64,000 bases of DNA from Phorcus lineatus (GCA_921293015.1 OV121094.1:35834054-35898053); one strand, 5' to 3'. Numbered from the stretch's first letter, positions 1-14,245 are shown. Notes: a model not told the origin generated them from the sequence alone. A program made the numbers and translations.

Positions 1-536
1 TTTGAATTATACTCTTTATTAGCTATTTTCTCAAGGATATTTTTCATCCATTCACTCTCAACGGTCAACCATACCACGGTGTGCTGGTGTACAGATAATG
101 CCCTTGACTTGATCCTTGGAATTCCAACGATAAATCTTACACTGTACACTCACAGAAACGCCTTTGCCAGAACGTACAATCAGAATACTTCTGCATGCAG
201 GCAGTTTTACGGGTCAGTAACACGACAAATAAAGTGATATCCCTAAAACGTAAATGATGTTTCAATTTCGAAGACAGTGTCAATACTAGTAGATTTATTT
301 GTTTCCAAGTTTTTAATTTATCATATATTAACTTTTTCCCTTTATGACATAGATAAGCTGTTAAAACAAGTTTATTTTGTTTTGAGGTACATGTATTCCG
401 AATGCATATCATGTAATGGCACCAAGATACATGTTCATGGGTGGAATTCCTCTTGATAAATGACACAACTTTATTTCTTCCGGGTCAATATTACAAATTT
501 TTATGTAGGGAATTTCTCCTTGAGGCGGGAATCATT
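1..536. other. non-coding, nothing recognised
   Basis: AT-rich sequence without a convincing open frame, splice-flanked exon or repeat. The longest open frame, on the minus strand at 137-466, has no recognisable motif or family resemblance. Confidence 0.5.
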
Positions 537-665
537 CATCCTGCTACATAAGCGTATTGAATCCGCTGATCGAGCTCCTTCCACAAACCCTGATCTCTTT
601 CGAGCCAAATCCCTCGTATGGCTGGCGCGGCTTGAATTTCTTAGCTGTACTCACCTGTTATTGTT
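537..665 (+). mobile_element. MITE fragment, left half (copy 1)
   Basis: This stretch matches the left end and left inner part of the complete MITE at 43182-43519. Shared landmarks are the terminal ATCCTGCT and GAATCCGCTGATCGAGCTCC segments, then CCCTCGTATGGCTGGCG and TCACCTGTTATTG. The match stops at about 665, and no right terminal inverted repeat follows, so this is a truncated copy. Confidence 0.7.
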
Positions 666-3600
666 GATTTTGTACAGATACAACTTTATCATAGAATTAT
701 TAAAACAATTGAATATTGTAAAAAAAGGAGGAAAACTACTTTTTCAGGAATACTATCTCCTGAAATAAGGTTTTCTAACAAGATAGCTTATAGCGTATCA
801 TCTCCACACTTACATGCAAATGTGCTCGTTTTCCTCCGTGCATTGAACCCTGTAGACCAGATTAATTTGATTTTCGTTACTTATTTTACGACGTGTGCCC
901 TGAAGTAAGAAAATATGCAAGGCCAAATCACAGACAACTAGAATGCATTCCTACATGTGTCATACACAATAACTATTACGTTCTATTAACTGTGAAGAGT
1001 GAATTTATCGATGTGATGGTGCGACTCATTGTAGAGTGCTATATTCTGCGGCATGCCAAGACGTTTTCAATAATATGCTTGTGATGTATAACTGACATGC
1101 GAGAGGTTCTTTGCAGTCTGTTTCAAAATTTACCTCTCAACAATTTACCCCAGTGCTTTGTGTCCAAGTTCACAGTCCTTCTATTTAGATCACATAATCT
1201 AGGCCATGGTTAAATCCCTATTCTTCAAAAGAAACTGTTATGATTTTGAGGTACGCAAATCTGTGTCATATCCATTTGAACAGATTGATTATACAGAAAA
1301 GTTTGTAACAGTTCACATTAAAAAATATAACTTTTAGATAAAAATAAGAACAACATGTGTATCTGATTAAAACACACCCTCTGGCAAATTGCTTTAATGG
1401 GACATCTGAGTGTAGTTACCAAAAATCGAATAGCCTAAGTCCGATATTCGTATGGAAAATATTTCGTTTAAAAACCTAGTTAGCGTTCCGGAAAATAACG
1501 TCTCGAGTTTCATAAGATTCCAAACACATCTCTCGGTGTTGTTTAACTTGTATTTGTGTGGGATGAAATACACATTAGATCTGAGTTCCATTTGAAGAAA
1601 GCAAAGTTTCAACACACTTGTTTCACAGAACACACCTTACTTTTCAATGATTGTGAGAAACAACGAGGAATATATTATGTTTACTTCAAATAAAATCATG
1701 TTTAAAAACTTTTAAGATTCTCAGTATCGATACATGGAACTCATGTACATCTGAAAGACCAGATTAACGAATAATTGATTATAACATTCACGGCGTTTCG
1801 GATTATATGTAGAAATAAGCATATACTCACAAGAAATTTACAAGAATTTTACAATAGAGAAGCCGTTATCCAGAAAATCTTTCCATATGTACATCACTTC
1901 TGACTACCCTTCAGAGACTCTTAAATAGGTTCTTTTAACGCGAAAGTGTAAAAAATGTAACACAAATTAAAAGAAAAAGAGAGAACCATCAACCGATTAT
2001 ATATGTGAATAGGTTACAACGTTCCTGTTGGTACTATTATTTAACATATAGATATGCACCTTCTCTGAAATATACTTCTCAATCAACGTTTAGACTCACT
2101 ATCAACGTAAGTCGTCCTTAGCGTATGATAGCAAACTTGAACCGTGAAAAAATGTGCATCATGAAACTGAAACAAAAATGCTGAGGAAAGATCAGTAACC
2201 TTCGCTGAAGATGTGATCGCTCTTAACACGTTATGAATACGACCTCAATACCAGTGTGGAACAGGGACACTTTTACATTATAGTGAACCAATGAACTTTT
2301 TCAGGTTTCTTTACATCATTGTTACTGCATTCATACTAAGAGAAGTAAATCAGAGTCACTATAGTTCTTATGTAATTTGCGCTAGAAACTATGACATTAC
2401 ATTCAGCTCTGAGTCTTAACTATTGTCGAGTGGTAATTTTAGTATCCCTGTGGTCTTGAAGACGTTATCAACCGGTAAAACAGATTTTGAACCGCGTAGT
2501 TCTTATGCGTTAGTTGTTGGGATCTTCAATACGATGATTATGTCTCTAAATAAGATATTTGTTCAAGTAAAGTTGAAAATCTTGACAACATTTACTTCCT
2601 CTAAAAACATGATTTTAATTTTCAATATTTGCGTTTTACGATATATTTTGTTTTTGGAACGTGCAAATAGGATCAAAACAGTCCTTGGTATTTTGTCAAC
2701 TATGGTTTCAATCAAAACCTTTGGGAAATACGATATGAAAACAAGCAATTATTTTCTACAATTTCTACTTTTTTTATCTAATCACTTTCGTAGAAAAGAA
2801 AAGCCTCATCTGCTTAACGAAGTCACTTCATCAGCAGAGTGGAACACAGATTACTAGTGCTTCTGATTGACCTCATCGAAATATTTTTTAAATCTGAAAT
2901 TGAAACGAAGCATGCGATATACTTCATATGACGCACGTTCACGTTTAAGCTTCATTTGATTTCTCTCTAGTCCGACAATTTGTCCCGCTGTTTAAAAAAC
3001 GAGGATTTCAATGTATAGAGAGATTTAAAGAGCTAGCCATTACTGTTGAAAGACGCATGCAGCAATATCAGTCAACTATCGCTGCAATTATAGGCATTGT
3101 CAATCTATTTGTATTGGAAAGGTCTTGTGTGCTTATCGAACACTTGATCGCGCGTATTGACAGACGGAGCAAGCACTGAATTAACCCTATTTGTTGTGGC
3201 GTGACTATGGTCACATACTGAACTCGAGTCCAACTGTACGGGACATCACATCAGCCAAATCTTGCCAATCAAATAATGTCTCTTGAATCTGCGCTAAATT
3301 TAGTGGTATTGCTTAGCACAACTGGGAATTCGCTAATTGCAATGATCTTACTATTGCGTGCAGTGACATTGACACACGCTTTAACCTTAACAAATGTTAC
3401 GTGTTGCGCCGTTATGTTATGTCATGGCATGAACGCGATAACTTTGTATTTATTTTTTTTTAAATATTTAGAAATAAGCGATTTTTTTATTGCTTTGTCG
3501 GGGCTTTTATGTTCAGTTGAGCGCCCTTGTTAAATTGTAATTTATTGATGGTTATCGATGGTCAATAATCTAACTTTTTGTTTACACCAAGTTATAATAT

Positions 3601-4860
3601 AACAAGTTCTTATATGCTTACTAAAACTAAAAGGGTTATATATTTTGTAAATTACAGCCCTGTAGTGTAGGATTTTAATTGTATAATGCTAGAATCTCCA
3701 GTTTGATATTATTTCCTGTGTCGTAGTCGGCTTTGATCCAATTTCTATGCAAATTCGTTGAGCCTTGTGCCAAAGTTGGAAAACTGTTGAAGAAAAATAG
3801 GTAGATTACACTTTTGTCATGTTCAGTCATAACGTTTGGGGTTGAAATGCTGTGATTATTGATGGTAGATTATATAGAAACAAAACCTGAAATAAATGTA
3901 ACATGTAAAATAATTTAACATGTTTTTATGATTTATCAAAATGTTCATACTTGCGAAAATTATCAAAGCAATAAAAACGAAAATAATTGATGCAGAATTG
4001 ATTGTGCAATTTTTTCAAAGGAATTTTATCATTTTTTAGAAATAAATTAGAACGAAACTATCCTGAAACAGATAATTCATTTTCACAAGCATTCATACGT
4101 TTAGAAATAAATTAGATTAACTAAAAATTGATTGCTAACAAAAACACTATTGTGGCAGCGTCACTATGCATATGTGACGAACGAAATTGCACGCGAAAGG
4201 CAATCATTCCTGCAAACTGGAGGAGTGAGCATTAGATTTTACACATGAATTCTCTTGCAATCAGTCCAACACTCATACCATTTTTACAAATATTTGTGAG
4301 GTCCAATCTGCCTTTGTCAAATCGTTACGATTTAAAAAAATACTTGTTTCAATAAAGAAAACTAAAATTATATCATTTAACATGGTTTAGGGGATGTTTC
4401 AGTAGATTTGTTGTTGCTTTAACTGTAGGTATTCCATTAAGAACAAAATCTTAATCTCAGGAAAGTTACACACATGATAAATCGTAACACTGTGATTGTA
4501 GTGAGAGGTATTCTGTCAACGCTACAGTCAGTCCATGTAGCTATGCTATGCCAGTAGTTAATTCGGTCGATTTCCAGTTGTAATATTTGATTTGATTCGC
4601 TAAGGTATTAGCTTTTAACACAATAGATGTTAACTAAATGTCTCATTACAACCGTTGTCTGCTATCTTTTGTCTGCTTTAGATATACTGTTGACAACCCA
4701 TATTACTTTGATTTCCTTTCACATCTCCTGTGGAAATGACCAGGGGTTTTCTGCTATTTTATCACATTTCTATTATGGTATTGTGGATTTTTCCCTGTTG
4801 AAATATAGACCATTGCAATACCAGCTAAATTTTTGTGAAAGCTTACATGAGTGTAACTTA
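666..4860. other. non-coding, nothing recognised
   Basis: About 4.2 kb of AT-rich DNA with scattered short open frames. A hydrophobic frame at 3276-3533 (85 codons) and one at 2423-2857 (144 codons) show no domain, no conserved motif and no splice context. I see no repeat family or RNA gene. Confidence 0.45.
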
Positions 4861-5218
4861 ACTCGATCAACACCCTCTCAACCAACCACATCGCACTATT
4901 TAAATACATCATACAGTCTCTCACCAAATAAATCCTGATCAAACCACCTCACGTTACCACACAACGCCTTACTCCATCTCACACAACCTCGAAAACCTCC
5001 ATCACCTCACCTCAAAACACATTCAAACACCCAATATCATACCATCACATCACCGACAACCATCTAAAGCACCTTTAAACACCCCAAAACACTTCTCCTC
5101 GCATCCACCTTATCTCACATCGCCTCAACGCACACGGACTCAACACAAACTCATCCACATTAACCCGACACATAAAAGCTCACTCGACCTCTCTAACGCT
5201 TCACCACACTTCATTTCA
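4861..5218. other. G-poor, C-rich strand-skewed leader
   Basis: The plus strand is composed almost wholly of A, C and T, with only scattered G. The same skew continues into the 39-bp minisatellite that follows. No repeat period is obvious here. It may be an old, decayed extension of the array or a region with strong strand-biased mutation; that is inference. Confidence 0.6.
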
Positions 5219-6254
5219 ACTCACACCCCCTTACATCTTGCACCTGACACCAAGATAACTCACACCCCCTTACATCTTACACCTGACGCCATGATAACTC
5301 ATACCACCTTACATCTTGCACATGACACCATAATAACTCACACCCCCTTACATCTTACACCTGACACCATGATAACTCAAACCCCTCGACATCTTACACC
5401 TGACACCATGGTAACTCACACCACCTCACATCTTACACCCGACACCATGATAACTCAAACCCCCTTACATCTTGCACCTGACACCAAGATAACTCACACC
5501 CCCTTACATCTTACACCTGACATCATGGTAACTCATACCACCTTACATCTTGCACATGACACCATAATAACTCACACCCCCTTACATCTTACACCTGACA
5601 CCATGATAACTCAAACCCCTCGACATCTTACACCTGACACCATGGTAACTCACACCACCTCACATCTTACACCCGACACCATGATAACTCAAACCCCCTT
5701 ACATCTTACACCCGACACCATGATAACTCATACCACCTTACATCTTACACCTGACATCATGATAACTCAAACCCCCTTACATCTTACACCTGACATCATG
5801 GTAACTCACACCACCTCACATCTTACACCCGACACCATGATAACTCACACCACCTCACATCTTACACCCGACACCATGATAACTCAAACCCCCTTACATC
5901 TTATACCTGATACCATGGTAACTCACACCACCTCACATCTTACACCTGACACCATGATAACTCAAACACCCCTACATCTTACACCTGACACCATGATAAC
6001 TCAAACCCCTCGACATCTTACACCTGACACCATGATAACTCAAACCCCCTTACATCTTACACCTGACACCATGATAACTCAAACCCCCTTACATCTTACA
6101 CCTGACACCATGATAACTCAAACACCCCTACATCTTACACCTGACACCATGATAACTCAAACCCCTCGACCTCTTACACCTGACACCATGATAACTCAAA
6201 CACCTCGACCTCTTACACCTGACACCATGATAACTCAAACCCCTCTACCTCTTC
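5219..6254. repeat. 39-bp minisatellite, about 26 units
   Basis: Tandem units of 39 bp built on ACACCCCCTTACATCTTACA followed by CCTGACACCATGATAACTCA. Variants alternate (CTCGAC for CTTACAT, ATGGTAACT for ATGATAACT, and others). A higher-order period of six units (234 bp) is visible: the block starting at 5291 recurs at 5525. Because 39 is divisible by three, one frame stays open for 349 codons (5291-6340, ATG start), giving a Thr/Pro/His/Leu-rich 13-residue repeat (MITQTPLHLTPDT). Units differ often at non-synonymous positions, and there is no signal peptide or domain, so I treat the frame as a by-product of the repeat rather than a gene. Confidence 0.9.
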
Positions 6255-6340
6255 ACACACCTCCTCGCCTCCTCACCCTACAACACCTTATAACATCTTA
6301 TACCACGCAGAACCCAACTTACTGTAAGTCGACTTCATGA

Positions 6341-8746
6341 TCCTGTGCCCAAAGAGTCGACGATTAATACACTTATTTGTTTTGAAAATCAGAGACGGCT
6401 GATAAGCGTCCATTTTTTATGACATGCCCCCTTCCAAAATGAGGTTACAACAACATCATGAAAATACGTTATTATTTACTTAATCAAAAGATGAAAGCTT
6501 CTTTTTTATCACTGGCTTCTTGGTTAGCTGAAAGAGTTTTTGGAATTGTTATTGGCGAATCTAATTACTTTTATGAAGTAAAGCATTAAAGATTTCTATA
6601 ATAAGGTCGCCAGCGCCCTATAATTATTGTCATTCAATATCAGATCAATTTGAAATATCAGGCTCTCATACTAATAGAGATGCTTTTAGGGAGTGAAAAT
6701 GTAAAAAATATCAGTATATCCTGTCAACAGAGATATAGTTATTCTTTAAGTTGACATCAAAGGATGATTCGAAATGGATAAAGTTCTATGGTTTGCTCTG
6801 TGTTTAGTACATTCCACAAGTTCTTTCGATTATCAATGAAATATCTCATAACAACGTTGCGTTGCCGCTTCAAAGATTAGCCTCTTTGAACAATTACATG
6901 CGAATTATGTTTAAAAAGAGTTTGGATTTTTTTAGGTTTTAATGCGATATTCCAAGCCCCATTTATTTTGAATTCAGTTCATTTTAGTAAAACAACACAT
7001 AAAGGAACAAATCTCATTTACGTCTAGAAATATTGCTGACGTTCATTTATAATGTTTGTAGATGAAATATATGAAAATGGTACTTTGTCCCTAACTGGGT
7101 GATACTTTTCTCTACACATGGAATTAACATTTTAGATTGGGGTCTGTCTTTCTTTGCATCTGGGAAATGTATTACTTTATCAAAGATTTCGATTCAATGT
7201 ACCGTTGAGTTGTGTACATGAATGATTGATTCCAAGTTCAAGGGTTTCACCGCAAAACAATCTTCGACGAGTAAGTTTAATTCTTATTCTTCTTATTTTA
7301 CCGAGTGTAAACTCTCATGTTTCAACAGGGTTACCTTAAAATCATGCACTAATAACATACACGTACATGTATTAACTGAATGTCCCTCTGAATTTCGTTT
7401 CCAAAAAAGTCCCCCTATAGTCTTTTTAAACAATGATGTAGAGTTTTATTATTTGTGTAATGTAATGACAAAGCATGTATGACAACGGGGGTTCGATAGA
7501 CAAGGTATGTGTGCAGCCTTGATGAACGTTAAAAAAAGTCGTGTATAATTGTGTTCTAAATTGTACCGTTCCCTTCAACAAAATATATGGAAGAAAGCAC
7601 CCTGAAGCAATGGACAGAGTTTAGAAATAACTTTGATATAAACAATGTAAGTGCAAATCTTGTTTTCTGGTGACAAGAAGAGATCCGCTTTCTCATAGTT
7701 TGGACACACCTGAGCATGTTTCTCGATCTTGGCATTTACTTCATAAATTGGAAATTGTTTTGATCGATTGGAATAGCAACATTCCTTCAATAGCCTAATT
7801 CATTATCGGAAGTAAAAACATGATTCCCATACAGCTTTTCTTCCTATGATCGCAACTAATCAGGCGTGGAACCTGTAGAATCGTTCTTAACATTCCGCTA
7901 TGAAGAAGCTAAAGGGGTAGTTGCATTTGTGAGCTCAATCATGAATACCCTCGAGGCTGTTTCTTTCATCACACGTCTCTTCAAAGACGTCATTTTCATC
8001 TCCCTAACATAGCTCTATTAGCAAATCGTCAGTGCTTTATTGTAAAAAGGTTTTCGGAAGCATGATAGGATTTCCTCATCATCTTATATCTTCTGAACTA
8101 GTTTAAACGCAAACATATTTCTTAATATATTAATTCTGTATGATTTTCTGTCCGACTTTTATAAATGATAAAAAGATATACATCTAAAAAGAACACAAGA
8201 CATTATTTATTTATCAATAAGTAAACTATAACTATAGAATAATTGCGCTCCGTGTTATTTGTGATGGTGCTGAAGGAAACTCGACTGTCATGTATCCGTA
8301 CCTGAGGGACACGTATCTCTAAAATAGACATGTAAGCCAAAAGAAAAAAATAAATATAAATATTCACATAATACCTTTATCGCAAACACGCATTAACAGT
8401 GATTCATTCATATATTTTTAGGTGTCACTTTGTGTCCCTTGCTCAATAAAGGGCCGATTGTTGGATATGTTGACGATGCACTTTCCGTTGCTGATTCAGC
8501 AATTTTTCTCAAATCATTTACATATGCACATGTTGTATAGGTGGTTTTGAAAGATTAACAGAAGGTAACGGGTGATAATTTTGGCGACAATTCATCTTTG
8601 TGATAAGATAACGATGAACTAAATAATCTTTTCGAATTTTACTTTTGGTCCCTTTTCCAATGAGCATTTTATTCCTGGCTATTTTAATCAACTTGATAAT
8701 TGGTTGCACCGTCGTTTTGCGTTTTCAAATAACTGATTAAATTCGT
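6341..8746. other. non-coding, nothing recognised
   Basis: AT-rich unique-looking sequence. Open frames at 7222-7482 and 7575-7790 are short, lack motifs and have no splice support. Confidence 0.45.
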
Positions 8747-9083
8747 ATCCAGCCTGTTAAATCAGTGTTTATGAATCCGCTATCGCTCCTTCCTAACACC
8801 CTGATCTCCCTCGTACTGAATCCCTCGTATGGCTGGCGGCTTGATATTCGTGGCAATGCTCACCTGTTAATTTTTCAACCAATGAAAGGTCGTTTATTAA
8901 GGAGCTTTAAGTTACTAGCTTGAACTCAACGGACTTTCCCATCCAGGTTGTGCCGCTGTTGCTGAATTCGAGTCGTCTCATTGGCTGGTAAGATAGCTAG
9001 CGATATGAGGGTTTTGGTTTGAAAGAGATCAGAATGCAAGGAAGGAGCGAGAGCGGATTCATAAACGCTGATTTAGCCGGATG
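8747..9083. mobile_element. MITE, full-length copy 2
   Basis: A non-autonomous DNA transposon of about 337 bp with imperfect terminal inverted repeats of roughly 50 bp. The left end carries AAATCAGTGTTTATGAATCC and CGCTCCTTCCTAACACCCTG. The right end carries their complements (GGAAGGAGCGAGAGCGGATT, then CATAAACGCTGATTTAGCCG). The interior (CCCTCGTATGGCTGGC, CTCATTGGCTGGT, GATAGCTAGCGATA) matches the copy at 43182-43519. No coding capacity. A target duplication is not clear for this copy. Confidence 0.8.
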
Positions 9084-11308
9084 TGTGGTATCGTACTAAG
9101 CACATGCTTTATAATTAAAAGATTAACAGTAACATAACAGGTGAGCGTCACGCTGGCATTGATAAAACCAGAAACTCATATTCGCGATAAGAAGAAAGAT
9201 TAGCTAGATAATGGGTAGCATGGCCAAGATTACAAGGCCATTGACGTTACCTTTACGATGAAGGTGTTTAGTTGGTAGTGATGGTGATGAATTGAAATTA
9301 ATAAGCATGGAAGAAATTGGCATATCCCCAGCAGATTATTTATACTTATTGAGTCCTCCGATTCCTTAACATTGTAAAGTAAGGAAAACAAAGTTGCAAA
9401 AGCCAGCTTCGTATCATCTGGCATCGCCGCCTCTGATAGCCGTGTTTGTCACTGATTCACTTCTGGGATTCCTTAATTCGGTGAATGCGGTGGCAGTAGA
9501 GATACAAGAAGCGATGGGATGATTAACGATCGGGTGTATAATTGAAAATCGAAGCAGGAAGCTGGCAGTGATTACGGATACATCTCGATCTCTAACCGTG
9601 ACATTAGTGGAATCCAGTTATTTTCTACTTTCGAGTACAACTACGTCCCTAAAGTTTGTTCACAACCTTTGAAACCTTACACCATCGCACGACCTCTAAC
9701 GGTTCCTTAAGCAATTATTACTAGGAAGTAATCGATTGAATGTTTTACCAATTTACAGCTTGAAACCCTTTGTTTATCACTTATACGCTCGGGGATCATA
9801 CTTCAAACTTGTTTGTCAGTGACTAACATGAGATTGCTAAAAAAGGCATCACAAACAGTAGTTCTGATTTCATTTGATATATACATTACGTAATGAAAAA
9901 TAAGTTGATAGGATTTTTTTTTATCTCTTTGTCCTATTAAATCTTGCAAAATTCGTAACATTTGAAATATTACCTATACGACTAAGAAACTTGAGGGGCG
10001 ATACTTTGTTCCAATGGGGACATGCCTTTTTTCACTAGAATTCAAGAGATTTGAAAACAAATGTAAGGGTTTATGTTAAATGGTTGCAAATATACATGGA
10101 GACGTTTTGGATGCATCTATCTTTAGTCCTGCAGTAATTTGTCATTATCCGATGTTGTTTGGAGTGGGGTACTGTAAGAGAATGCCACATGCCCTTAATG
10201 AGGATATCTTTCCCAAAACATATCCCAATAAACGTTATGATAACGTGCCTCTATGAGCCATAACAAGTGGCCTACATTCAGATATGGGATTCCTTGAAGA
10301 ATATGGGATGAGTTTGAACCATTATTGAACTGATTTATGCCCTCAGCGGTTCTGGTGGTTGGTCTGATTGGTTCCTTATTGAACATGTTAGTTTCATTTC
10401 ATAAATCGATTGAGTATATAACTTCTTGCACTTATGTTGGCTCATTTTCTGACACGAAAAGTCACAAATTGTGATAACGTCTATTAGTTGGTAATGAATT
10501 ATAACGTCCAACCGGCTTTGATAATAATTTTACAATTACCCAACTGTAATTTTATAATTACTTCACGAACGATTAAGGTTGTGTATCGTTTTCATGTAAT
10601 ATTAAATCATGTCAATTAATAAGTGTTAATTAGTGACCTTGATAAAAATGAACAATTTGAAATAAAAACATTGAGAAATTCATCAAATACTGTTCTAAAC
10701 CAAATTAAGTTGTTAAGGTGCAAAACATACGAATGCCATCTTAAGAGCATGTTATAACATCAAGGTTTCACATGTAATGTTTTCGCTTCATTTCAGGCCG
10801 AAATCTATTGTTTTGAAATATTGAAATATGAAATGTTTCCATATTCATATTGTATGCAACGCAACCAATATTTCCATCTATTATTTTCAGTATTTCGATA
10901 TGAAAACACGTGATGTCAGCAATAACAAAATTAAACCATGAACAGGAAAAACCTGGAAACGAGTTCACGTGACAATATATATTTCTTTTTTGACTTACCA
11001 GACGGGACAAGTCGGTCTTTGAGAGACAGGTGGCAAGTCAACGCTTGATTATCAATGACCCTGCTGAAATCGGGTAGACTTGCTTCAGTGTTTTTTTCAT
11101 ATCGACGCCGTCTACCGAACATCCCAGTGGTCTACCACAAGCAGTTTATAGTAGGAAAGTACATTGAATCTTCTATTATCCAACATGTTTCTGCTTAACA
11201 GCTAGTCAGTTAAACCTCTGGTCTGGTTTAGAATATGTCTTAATACACTGGGTAAAACATTTTGGTCTTGTAAGATTATGTGTTATTACATTGTGACAGT
11301 TAATCACC
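9084..11308. other. non-coding, nothing recognised
   Basis: No supported gene. Open frames here are under 81 codons and featureless. Confidence 0.45.
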
Positions 11309-11364
11309 ATCTTGCTAAATCAGCGAATATGAATCCGATCCGCTCCTTCCTAATACCCTGATAA
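11309..11364 (+). mobile_element. MITE terminal fragment (copy 3)
   Basis: Only the left terminal inverted repeat survives: TTGCTAAATCAGCG, TGAATCCG and CGCTCCTTCCTAATACCCTG, closest to the copy at 8747-9083. The homology ends abruptly after the CCCTGAT motif. Confidence 0.6.
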
Positions 11365-11526
11365 TGCAATTGTAGTGAAATAAGTTCAACATCACTCATA
11401 TTACTCCCAACATGATAAATATATGATAACTTCTTGTTTTTTGATGAAAATATTTCTTAAAAGTCTTGTATATGAGCAGAAACCTTTATCACACGTCCAC
11501 TTAACAAGGATACCAGTTATATCACC

Positions 11527-11755
11527 TATCGAATCCCGCTAGGTTCTCCGCAACTTAAACTGCATTGAAGAACTGTTCTAACGCAGTAAGATTTGAATGG
11601 AATGCTGCACTGAGTTTCAGCGCAGTACCACCCATGGTTCGCTAGTTCCAGTTCGCAGGTCTCACCGCACTGGATAGCCACAATGGTGTTGCGGACTTTC
11701 TCCCCGCAATATTACTAGCATCCACGATATAAATGAACCCCAAATCACCTCAACT
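11527..11755 (+). mobile_element. tRNA-derived SINE, 5'-truncated copy
   Basis: The reverse complement of this stretch aligns along its length with the SINE at 46277-46589. Shared blocks include the GGAACTAGCGAACCATG motif, GTGGTACTG, GGGGAGAAAGTCCGCAACA and CCATTGTGGCTAT. The copy begins inside box B (CGAATCCCGC), so most of the tRNA head is missing. The part near its 3' end corresponding to the TTTAACGCCGC block of the other copy is deleted. It is a dead copy on the plus strand. Confidence 0.8.
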
Positions 11756-14245
11756 CAACTATCAAGAACCATGAACTCCTTACTGCCATCCTCACTGCAT
11801 AAGATGATTTTTTAAAATACATGTACGTTAGAAAAACTTCCGATGGTCCAAAGTCACTCACGAAGCGTTTGTTTAAAGCTCTCTGTATTCTTTTATCATG
11901 GCGATTACAGGTCTGTATTACAACTTTATGATATTGTCGTTGCAGAATGTTTTCGTTAAAAATTATTTTTGCAGTGTACAATACATTACTTAAAACGGTT
12001 ATAATGACCAATTGCGAGAACACCTGTGTTGCGTAAAAACAAAAGCTGTCGAATTGACACAATAACGTAAAAAAAAGTTACCATGTTGGGTTCTTTGGTA
12101 CGAATTGCAAAAAAATTCGGTCTCAATATTTCATCAGTAATTACGCAGCTTGAACTATTAAAACAGTCAAACACTTGTTTAAGAACTTGATGTTGCTCTG
12201 ATAGTTTTTTTTAAAATCCTACACCACTTTCGGTCATTTACATTGTTTCAAGCGAAATTTACTTTTAAACCAGGTAACTTCTGTGTGTAGCCATGGTATT
12301 TTAAAAGTCGGTAGGATGAGGAAATACAAATATTATGGATTAATGACTTCTTTATTGCAAGAGATGCGGTGTTTCGGTGTTAGTACTAACCGGACAAGAG
12401 ATACTGAATGTTACATCATTGGGGATATATATATGACAAGGCATGATTTAAAAAATATAAAGGTTGATCTACAAAGTGTTTTTACAATTGATAATATCGT
12501 GATTAAACTAGATCTTACAACAATTAGAATGTGTCGACAGAAACAAAATTTATGTACTTTGCAAACTTTTAGGAATGAAGAAATAGTTCTTTCAACTTGT
12601 ATGCTGTCTTTAGAATGAAGTTCCTAATCCAGGTGTGTCCGTGATGCAAACTTATTTCAATGAAAATGTTGTTCATCAATACGGATATTCTAACTGTTTA
12701 AACCTTTTTTTCAAAAACCTAAAATATTTTCGTGGCTATGTTCACACTCTTCACGTGTTTCATCCGGTAGAAAACACAATGAGACCCATCAAAAAGGATG
12801 TTTAAAAGGAGCTAAAAATCGAAGAAATTGAGTTGTTCCGACGTGTATTCACACGTAGAGATGAGTTAATTCCAAGAGCAGGTGTTTGGTTCAAACAAAC
12901 TTGTTTCCTGGACGAGATGAAGGTGTCTAATACAGATAGCCAAAGCGAATTGTGTATCTGAGGAAATGTCTCGCCCATCTGCAATTAAAGCGTTTCATAA
13001 TTGGAAAATATGATCAGTCGCAACCCCTAACATATGCGTCATGAGCCTGGGGGAAATCAGCAAAACAGACAGTGTCAATGTGATTATGGACCGTTTTATA
13101 CCCACGCTACATGAGTGCTTGTAATGCTTCGATCAGCTGCATCAGCAAATGCTTGCTTATAAGGACAGTTTGGTTTATTTATTTCTTTGAAACAGGTGCA
13201 TTAGTCTTTGTACTGAATTAATGTTTTGCAGAATTTGATTATGGGGTTAGTAGCGTTTCTTTGATCCAGTCGTTTCTGTCATGTTCCTGTAGTAAACCTT
13301 ATCTAATATGAACAGAGGTTTCATTTAGTGTTCAAATGGTTTGATATTGTGGGCACGTACATTACCAATAGACAGCCGTCCATTGATTGATTCGATATTA
13401 ACATGCACGTGATAGACATGGATCCTGAATCTAATTTCCAAAGACTTGAAACAGGAATGCATTAATGTTGTTGATCATGCCCCTACCACTTCTATGCGTG
13501 TGAGTGCGTTTCCTCTGGATCTCAGCATTTACATTGGTCTTCTTTATATTCAACAAGACAAATCAAGGAGTTCATAGTTGGAAAATGGGATTGGTCGACA
13601 ATCTTATTCCTATCTTATACATGTAAGTGTCGGGTGTCTTATTCATAATATATCGTTAATTACAATATAATAACTTTGCATTGGACCTCTAAATCTCATC
13701 AGCTAAGTAGTTGGCATAATACTCTTGGATTAACAAAAAGCATTAAATCCAGTTTCTTATGAATAACCAATAAAGCTTAATTTTGTATACATAATAGCCC
13801 TGAAAATGTCATTAGTAAATGAACCGACACATGACATTTGCTTGTTGAGTACAAAGCTTTCAGCCCTTTTCACTGAAGAGAGACTATCGGCAATAAGGAA
13901 TAATAACTTTTTTTACAAAAGCTTTGTCCGTGCAATAATGACGGAGGTATACAAGTCACGAATACTTAGAATAACAGAATCATTGACAATGCAAGGATAA
14001 AGTTGGTGTCATCACTCTGGAGTAGAGAAGTTCCATGGTTCCATAAAGCATTTACAAATAACTCTAAGGCCACAATCGATTGTAACCAATATTAAATGGA
14101 CTAGCTGCAAGTCATCGTAACCCTACAACTGTTTCATCGGCAGAGGAATCTAACAACCATTAGACAGTAGTGATTGTTGGTAATCACGAAAACTTTGTTC
14201 GAATAGTTGTTGAATATCCGTATCTGTTGTGATTGTCTAGTGAAT
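11756..14245. other. non-coding, nothing recognised
   Basis: AT-rich DNA. The open frame at 12283-12618 (111 codons) has no recognisable domain and no splice or promoter context. Nothing else seen. Confidence 0.45.

Noticed and set aside
3276-3533. Hydrophobic 85-codon frame that could be a membrane protein
   Set aside because: T-rich DNA gives hydrophobic frames by chance; no motif, homology or splice context.
12283-12618. 111-codon open frame
   Set aside because: No recognisable domain, no neighbouring exon signals, ordinary AT-rich composition.
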